Assembly (NCBI GenBank): GCA_031769625.1
Contig: JAUIMM010000113.1
Location: forward strand, 10,923,001-10,987,000
Length of the DNA stretch: 64,000 nt
From: Taudactylus pleione
Taxonomy: Eukaryota; Chordata; Amphibia; Anura; Myobatrachidae
Direction: 5' to 3'
Position 1 is the first letter of the stretch. Each line of letters opens with the position of its first letter. Below are positions 57,877-64,000 of the stretch, one piece after another. Made by a program: the position numbers and the translations under genes. The notes beneath the pieces are model-generated. The model made no database searches. It was given only the letters and a program-made list of their open reading frames with translations, and was not told where the DNA came from.

Positions 57877-58180
57877 GCTGGGTACACACTATCGTACGAT
57901 ATATATCATCGAAATGCGGACCGGAATGATATATCATACGCATCATATAGTGTGTACCCCCGATCCATCGTTCACGATGGTTGTTCATTGCATCGACCCA
58001 TCTGCTGTGCTCCACGGCAGATGGAACCGTGCAATGAACAACACGGTGCTATTACATTCAGCATGTAACAATACATTGCACCGTTGTACTATGGAACGTG
58101 CAGTATGTACAGTGCGCGTGATCTATCGTTACATCACATCGTTGCTGGGTCGCGCCATCATATGGTGTGTGTACTCAGCT
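57877..58180. mobile_element. MITE with GCTGGGTACACACTA ends
   Basis: Left agctgggtacacactat and right gtgtgtgtactcagct are inverted. Flanks are TAA (57873-57875) and TAA (58181-58183), or TAAA against TTAA, so the target length is ambiguous. Interior stems: atgatatatcat, gaacgatgg/ccatcgttcac, gttcattgca/tgcaatgaac and catctgctgtg..cacggcagatg. Related to 38549-38948. Confidence 0.75.
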
Positions 58181-58199
58181 TAACTCAACCAATCCACTT

Positions 58200-60030
58200 C
58201 CATTTTCAACAACTATCCACCTTTCTGAAACAATTACTCTCTCATTTTCTTCATGTTCCCATACTTATTAGGCAAACATGCCCTACAGCAACAGGCCTTT
58301 AAGTGGCTTCAGCTACTCTTTTTTTTACGCATTTGTCACAATCACAGTCATCCCGCCCTAAAGAAATTCATTGCTTTCAAAAACTCTACTGCAAAGTAGA
58401 AGGCAATGGTGAAAGTCTTGAACCTCACTTGACTTCCTCAAATATAATGATATAATATCTGCCTACTGGCTTCAACTTTGAAACGCTTCTTTAATACATT
58501 GAAATCTCCACCCACCATCACTGCCAGAGATCTTGCTTCCTACATCGACGACCATATTGACCAGATGTAATGCTGAATGGTATCATCTCCCCAGATAATA
58601 TCCTTCTCTATTCCTTTCCTGCACACTTTAGCATCTAATCCTTATTTGATCTCACAAATGATGCATCTACAGTACTTTCTTCTTCTTTTAACACTCTACT
58701 ACCGATCTACTTTATTCAGTCTCTTCAGAAGTCAGTCAACCACTGTCTCCTGTGCTCAGACTGGTCTTAACTAACATCTCTAATCTCTCTACCTCCTTCC
58801 ACTGGTATGTTTCATTAATTCATTAATTAAGCACTATTATTACTATTCTGAACAAAAGTGCCTCTCAGATTACCATCCCATCTCTCATGTCCCATGCCCT
58901 CTCTTTAAAGGCTTTGCTGTTCTTACTTCATACAAGTCCTCTCCTCACAGAACCTTTTTCATCAACAAAGACACTGCAATGCTAAATCCGATTGCCTCTA
59001 CTCGCTATTTTCCTGTACCTGATACATTTCATACTGTTGACCTTACACTGCATTCCATGGTTCTCAGCCTGCTTATTAAACAGTTTCTTCTGTAGATCCA
59101 CCTCATCCCTCCTTCCTCTATCAGTTGGTGTAACACAAGACTCAGTCTTAGTTCCTCTGTTCTTCTCTATCTATAACAATTATCTTGGAAAACTTATATG
59201 AAAATATATAATTCAATATAATCTCTAGGTGATGGTACCCAAATTCATTTATCTGCTTAGGATCTTTAATATTCAGTGGTACTTAATGTCTTCCTGCCAT
59301 ATCATCTTGGATGTCCTCTCTACACCTCAACTCAAACATTCAAAAACTGAGCTAACAATCTTCCCACCAGTCGACTGATGTTACCAATCTTATATCTCCA
59401 GACCTCCCCCTCAAGTACATTTTCTAGTTCTCCACACCCACTATACGTAATTCTCCACTTCTACAAAAAGAGTTTTTCAAGCAAACCCTTAAAACTAACC
59501 TCTGCAGTCAGGCTTATGAATCCTCTTAACCACCCTGGGCTATTCTAACCAACTATCACTGTTCTACACACTATTCACTAAAATTTTTCTTTTAATTTCT
59601 TTCTATATTCAAACAACTGTCTGACCACCACAGCAACATATAGGCCACTAAGCACTTTTTTCATTGCAATCTGGCTGGATAAATAAGCAATATGTGTTTC
59701 TTAACCTCATGCATAGGCATGCAAAGCAGTTGGCACAGGGGGTGTCGCTTTGGCACTTCCCCCTCCACCAGGTTATGGACTACCTCATCCCCTCTCCCTC
59801 AGAGACATATACTATTCACCTGGACCCACCTGGCTGCTCAGGTGAGTAGTGTATGTCTCGGTTGGAGGGGAGATGGGGTAGACCATGTGCAGAAGTGGCA
59901 TCCTCTGTGTCGGCTTCTGCGCATGCCTATGACCTCATGTATCAAACATCTACTTTCCCATAGATTGTAAGTTTGAGAGCAAAGTTACCTCTTGGCTTGT
60001 TTGTTAATACAGAGTCTTGTTTTGTTGCTG
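58200..60030 (+). pseudogene. Decayed L2-type LINE split by a hAT MITE
   Basis: Degenerate plus-strand L2 ORF2: a block reading SVGVTQDSVLVPLFFSIY (about 59119-59172) is the worn VPQGSVLGPLLFS motif, and tctaacc..ctgcagtcaggcttat and attgtaagtttgagagcaaagttacctctt (59963-59992) are L2 3' sequence. Multiple stops. The LINE is interrupted at 59712-59931 by a hAT MITE, with L2 tail sequence resuming at about 59940. Confidence 0.75.
59712..59931. mobile_element. hAT MITE with exact 8-bp duplication ACCTCATG
   Basis: ACCTCATG at 59704-59711 and 59932-59939. Ends CATAGGCATGCAAAGCAG and CTGCGCATGCCTATG. 220 bp, no coding. Inserted inside the L2 fragment, so younger than it. Confidence 0.9.
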
Positions 60031-60235
60031 TGTCTTGTTTTGTTACAGAGTGTAATGGAATATGGATGGGGTATTTCTGCAATTCATCCTTTCACTCAGA
60101 GCGCTGTTTATCAATATTATTTTTACTAAAAAAATGTGAAAAGGGGTATTTTCACACCCTTTTCACATTATTTTAGCATCATATAAATGTATTAAAGGGT
60201 AATTGGATTAGCTTTAGCGAAAAACTACCCCAATC

Positions 60236-60545
60236 CAGGGGCGTATCTATAATGGGTGCAGTGTGTGCACCACACACCCTGCACACATATAATTCAAAAC
60301 TCACCTGTCCGTGGTCCCGCGTCAGGTATCAGCGCTGCACAGAACACCGGAAAATGGCCATAGCGGCCATTTTTACGGCGTTCTGCGCATGTGCAGTAGA
60401 CTCAGGGCACACTCTAGTGCCCAGAGCCTACTGCTTCTGCGGTGGACAGCCAGCTGCGTCAGTTGGCTGCCGGCTGCTGGGGAGAGAGGAGGGGGGCCTG
60501 CACGGAGAATGCACATGGGTCCCCTCCTCTCTTAAGATGACCCTG
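60236..60545 (-). mobile_element. hAT hairpin MITE, second copy, exact duplication CCCCAATC
   Basis: CCCCAATC at 60228-60235 and 60546-60553. Left end CAGGGGCGTATCTATAATGG, right end TCTTAAGATGACCCTG. Stems: gcagtgtgtgc..gcacacaccctgc-type, ggaaaatggcc/ggccatttttac, gggcacactctagtgccc, and gagaggaggggggcc with gggtcccctcctctc. Reverse-orientation copy of 29027-29344. Confidence 0.93.
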
Positions 60546-60794
60546 CCCCAATCCCTTCAGTTTGCATATTTTTAGTATGCAGACCACTTTTCCCATACTT
60601 GTAATGGAAAATGCGATCTGCCTGAGATTTACTAAAAGTCAAAAATACCAGTGAAAGCTCTATGATAATAATTCCATCTTCCGATGGCGTTATCAGAACT
60701 TTCCGTCTTTTCCCCGACTCCTGCTCCACTCTGACAGGCAGAGCAGAACCAGGAGCCAGCACCATTGATCAGCTTTGTGGTCTAAATGGACCAC

Positions 60795-61215
60795 AGGTCG
60801 ATCATCACCGCCGCTCGCTGCCCCCCCACCACTGCACCCCCACTGCCACTCCACCACCAGTGTTCGCTGCCCCCCACCACTGACTACTGCCCCCTCGGTG
60901 TAAAAAAAGAGGATATCAACACTTACCTGCACCAGGGAGCTGAACAGTAACCTTCTTTGACTGGTGGATCAGCTGATGCTGCAATCAGCTGAGATGCTGG
61001 CACTTTCCTGCATCTCAGCTGATTGCAGCATCAACTGATCTGCCAGTCAGAAGAGGAGGTCACCGCTCAGTTCCCCGATGCAGGTAAGTGTTGATATCCT
61101 CTTTTTTTTACACTGAGGGGATAGCAGGCGCTGGTGGTGGGGGGGCAGCAGTGGTGGCAGCGGGCGCAGGTGGGGAGGCAGCAGTGGTGGCAGAGGGTGT
61201 CGGTGGTGGTGGGGC
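60795..61215. repeat. ~400-bp palindrome centred near 61003
   Basis: A perfect 21-bp core pairs 60977-60997 with 61010-61030 (tgctgcaatcagctgagatgc). Outward, ctggtggatcagctgatgct pairs imperfectly with agcatcaactgatctgccag; gtaaaaaaagaggatatcaa (about 60900) pairs with ttgatatcctctttttttac (about 61091), and C-rich ctgccccccaccactg arms on the left face GGTGGTGGGGGGGCAGCAG on the right. No flanking target duplication checked. Confidence 0.85.
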
Positions 61216-61420
61216 AGCGGGTGCTGGTGGTAGTGGGGCAGTGGCAGCAGGTGCCGGTGGTGGTGAGGCAGCTTGGGGGGAAGGGGGCGCTGGTGGGGGG
61301 ACAGCAGGCACCGGTTGTGGGGGAGCAGTGGCAGTGGGGTCAGAGGATGCAGGAGCCAGGCAGCAGTAGAAGGAGCCGGGGCAGGCACAGCAGGGACAGG
61401 AGAGGAGGCAGCCAGGCTCC
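61120..61420. repeat. GGT/GCA-rich low-complexity tract
   Basis: Imperfect repeats of ggtggtgggg cagcagtggtggcag type. Gly/Val- and Pro-rich frames over it are chance. A smaller related patch is at 61590-61680. Confidence 0.8.
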
Positions 61421-61689
61421 AGTTTGAGAGAGAGGCAGCAGCAGGGGGGTGCATGCGTGGAGACACTCACTGTATTTTTTGGGAAAAAATGTGCAGATGG
61501 GATTCACAGGGACAGGGCTTTGATGTAAGCCCTGCTTGACAATGCGAATTTAGGTGAAAATATCACACCACAATTGCAGTTTAAATGCGCTGTTGGGGCA
61601 GCAGCGGTGGCAGCGTGCGCTGGTGGTGGAGGGCAGTTGGCGCCAGTTGGGGGGAAGCAGCAGTGGCAGTGGGGAGTGTAGCTGATATG

Positions 61690-63369
61690 CTTTTACATCT
61701 TTGCTGCAGCCACACTAAAATGCCCCTTTTGGAACACCAGGTCCCATTAGACTCTGCTGGCGCACACGTCTTTTTTGTGTCTTTTTTCACTAAAAATGCG
61801 TCTGTGGCAATGTCATGTGACTGGAATGCACCAGACTGTGCTGATTCATTTGATATGTGACACTTGTATATCTGTGTGTGAATGAGTCCCTGAACCTGTA
61901 TACAAAGTGCTACAATGTAGTGGCTGAGGCTTTTTCTATTCCAAGTTCCGTTGTGGTTCATATACAAACTCACTGGCACACAGATATACAAGTGTACAGT
62001 GTGCTGGTGCATCCTATTCACATCTCATTTCTTTAAAAAAAAAAAAAAAAGAAGACCGACGATAGCAGAGTACCACAGGACCTGGTGGGTCACACATGTC
62101 AGATAAGTCAAGCTGCGTGGCGTATTGAGGCTAGATGCATGAGCACAGATCTGTAGTCACTTCCAGCTATCCGGCTGTCCCACCGCTGCCACATCGAAGC
62201 TACACTTGTTGAAGCTGCTAAGCTGTAAATATCCTGAGGAAGGTTTCTGTGCAAACCAAAACGTTGCTAAGGATTTGTGTTTAGCTTGCAACTGCACACA
62301 TATGATTGGGCGACTTATTCCCAATCAAAAAGTTGCAGCCCCACCTCTAGAGCCTCCACTGCTCAGGATATCTTCCAGTGCCTAAAACTGCACTGATCTG
62401 AAGGCACAGGCTGATATGTACCGGTGGGGGACAGGCAGAGCTCCAACGGAAGAGCAGTGAGTCAGAGAATCAACTGTCACACTGCACCTGCACTGACAGT
62501 TACTAACTTCCTCCAAGCACATTTCCATATGCCATGGTCTCCAATGTTGGTCTGCAATGTAAAAAATTAAGGCTGCAAATGTACTTCAAGGTCCATTCTT
62601 CAACTTGGGCAATGCCGGGTATCCCAGCTAGTACAATAAATACCGGTGTGGCAGAGTAAAAGATACTGAAGACACAATGACTGAAAGTAATATACAAATT
62701 TAATATCAATGAAAAATATATATGCAGTAAAAAATTCACTGTATAAAAGGATTGCACTTATTATGGTAAATAAGTGCCCTAAATTAACACAACTCACACT
62801 GGTAGTTATGTTGTAATTATAAAAACCAGTAGTACATACGCAATTGCAGACCCAGAGTGTAAAGGAAGTTGATGCTATTACCAGATGTTCTGCCTTGCAT
62901 AGAGAGCTCCCAGGTCCAGAATACAATGGGGTGGCCACTGGGTGAGTTGATCTTCACTGTCGGTCACTGGCGCAGCCCTTCCAGCCCAAAAGGAGGAGTG
63001 CTGCAGGCAGTGCCGCTGTGTCTGAACTCCTGGTGCGCACCGGGGTAATTCCTTAGGAATGTAACAAGTTGTTTGGAAATCTAAATAATAAGTGTGAAGA
63101 GGATTTTTTAAAAGATCTTTTAATAACATCCAACAAGTTTGTTTTTTTAAATAAGTGGACAATATACAGTACAAGAAACTATTTGGCATATTTGCCTATT
63201 AGAATGACAATGAACAACATACTGTGAGACACAATACCGGAAGGGACCGCCGCACTATTTAATTTCCTGTAATTGATTTTAAGGGTAGGACTCATTTGTT
63301 TGCCGGCTGCCTCCGAGGTTCTGCTGGTTGCCTGAGCGCTGACATAAGAGCTTGCTTTTTAGAAACTAT
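61690..63369. other. Mostly unique sequence with minor repeat traces
   Basis: A poly-A run at 62034-62050. The phrase cctgaggaaggtttctgtgcaaaccaaaacgttg (62234-62267) resembles a motif common beside vertebrate retroelements, and gggcaatgccgggtatcccagctagt (62607-62632) resembles another dispersed repeat end. Neither could be delimited. No gene. Confidence 0.35.
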
Positions 63370-63836
63370 GGCCCTGATTCAGAGCCGGACGCTCTTTCAG
63401 AGTGCTCGCTCTGAATCAAGGCGTTTTGGGTTTTTTTTGGATCCGGCTTCCTGGCCGCTAGCTAAGCTGTGGGTGACCATCCACAGCTTTTGCAAGCAGC
63501 CAGGTGATGGTCGCGACCATCACGACCATCGGGCTTGTGATGAGACCCTTGTGGTAGGGTCTCATTCCTGCAAGCCCCAGTGAGCTTCCTGCTCTAATAG
63601 AGCAGGAGGCTCAACTACTGACATCACGAGTGAACGCCTCCATTTGCCCAGCCACCCCCCTCCCCGCCTACAAAAAGGGGCGAGCTGTCGATCAACATCG
63701 ACAGCCGCCCCATTTTGTTGCGAGCCCCGGAGAAAGTGATTTCTCGCTCGCTCCGGAGCTCACACGCGTGCGCACTGCCCGGCCATCGACCCGATTGCGA
63801 GCGCATATCGCTTGCGAACGGATCTGAATCAGGCCC
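63370..63836 (+). mobile_element. Chained-hairpin MITE, copy E
   Basis: Ends GGCCCTGATTCAGAGCCGG and GATCTGAATCAGGCCC; flanks tat/ttt differ by one base. Hairpins in the same order as copy A: gattcagagc..gctctgaatc, agctgtgggtgacc/ccacagct, gatggtcgcgaccatc, gggcttg/caagccc with inner gagaccct/agggtctc, gagcttcctgctcta/tagagcaggaggctc, gtcgatcaacatcgac, and gagccccggag/ctccggagctc. It lacks the full ggcgttcccatgggaacgcc hairpin, keeping only one arm. Confidence 0.85.
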
Positions 63837-63839
63837 TTT

Positions 63840-64000
63840 GGCTCATATTTATAACAATGTGCAGTAGCTTAGATAGGAAGCACATTAAGATTCTGTTTCA
63901 ATAGACAATTGTTCTATTGTTAATTGCAGGCATTTCTGTATCACAATAGCTTAAACATGTACAACTTTTATTGCTGCACTGTTGATTAAATATTCATGTT
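63840..64000. other. Unique AT-rich sequence
   Basis: No recognised feature. Confidence 0.4.

Larger units (their letters stand above)
35871..64000 (-). other. RALYL: RALYL intron upstream of the exon (continues beyond the window)
   Basis: Inferred as intron because the exon at 35795-35870 has a canonical acceptor on this side and no further coding exon is recognisable up to the window edge. It is filled with MITEs, LINE remnants, minisatellites and unique AT-rich DNA listed separately. A nested gene cannot be excluded, but none was seen. Confidence 0.7.

Noticed and set aside
61047..61470. Pro/Ala- and Gly-rich frames
   Set aside because: Low-complexity GGT/GCA tract, open in several frames.
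1..64000. tRNA, rRNA or snRNA genes and endogenous viral genes
   Set aside because: Scanned for characteristic boxes and for gag/pol/env-type motifs other than LINE RT; none convincing.

Overview
The window reads as vertebrate nuclear DNA with the repeat style of a large amphibian (anuran) genome: no bacterial gene density, many short non-autonomous DNA transposons, CR1/L2-type LINE remnants whose tails read like frog L2 ends, AT microsatellites and G-rich minisatellites. The anuran assignment is inference from repeat style. I recognise one coding exon: a 76-nt internal exon on the minus strand (35795-35870) with clean splice sites, whose peptide ([11 protein letters not shown]...KRPISSLYR) matches the segment just after the RRM in RALYL, an hnRNP C/RALY-family RNA-binding protein. 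The rest of the window is best read as the two large introns flanking this exon, on a minus-strand gene.

Region by region. 1-9.9 kb: a 32-bp-TIR element, a chained-hairpin Harbinger-like MITE (2.07 kb), an interrupted relative (3.36-5.7 kb), a TTAGGG-like repeat core, a 241-bp perfect-looking foldback (5.29 kb), further MITEs, and two adjacent chained-hairpin MITEs (8.88 and 9.44 kb). 10-25 kb: mostly unique intron with hAT MITEs, minisatellites, a tandem 39-bp array with a conserved reading frame (17.4 kb), a long TA/TC microsatellite and a Tigger/pogo-like element (24.7 kb). 25-36 kb: intron with hAT and TWA-target MITEs, several with exact 8-bp or 3-bp target duplications, then the RALYL exon. 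37-50 kb: more MITEs, a nested element at 39 kb, an L2 tail joined to an L1-like 3' end (44.4-46.0 kb), and two full TTAGGG-core MITEs. 50-64 kb: a 2.7-kb decayed L2 on the minus strand with a YADD reverse transcriptase motif, another decayed L2 on the plus strand split by a hAT insertion, a second hAT hairpin MITE with exact TSD, a ~400-bp palindrome at 61 kb and a fifth chained-hairpin MITE at the right end.

The most unusual signal is architectural. One Harbinger-like MITE family (2069-2611, 8882-9404, 9441-9882, 63370-63836) is built as an end-to-end chain of about ten separate hairpins, rather than a single pair of terminal repeats. Copies show a compensatory pair change in one stem, and at one position they carry unrelated stems that still pair. 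The same chained-hairpin design appears in unrelated families (hAT, TTAA-target) in this window. A second repeated theme is a MITE family with a telomere-like GGTTAGGG core present about six times. No viral gene, CRISPR array, RNA gene or intact autonomous transposon was recognised. All TIR/TSD comparisons were made by eye.
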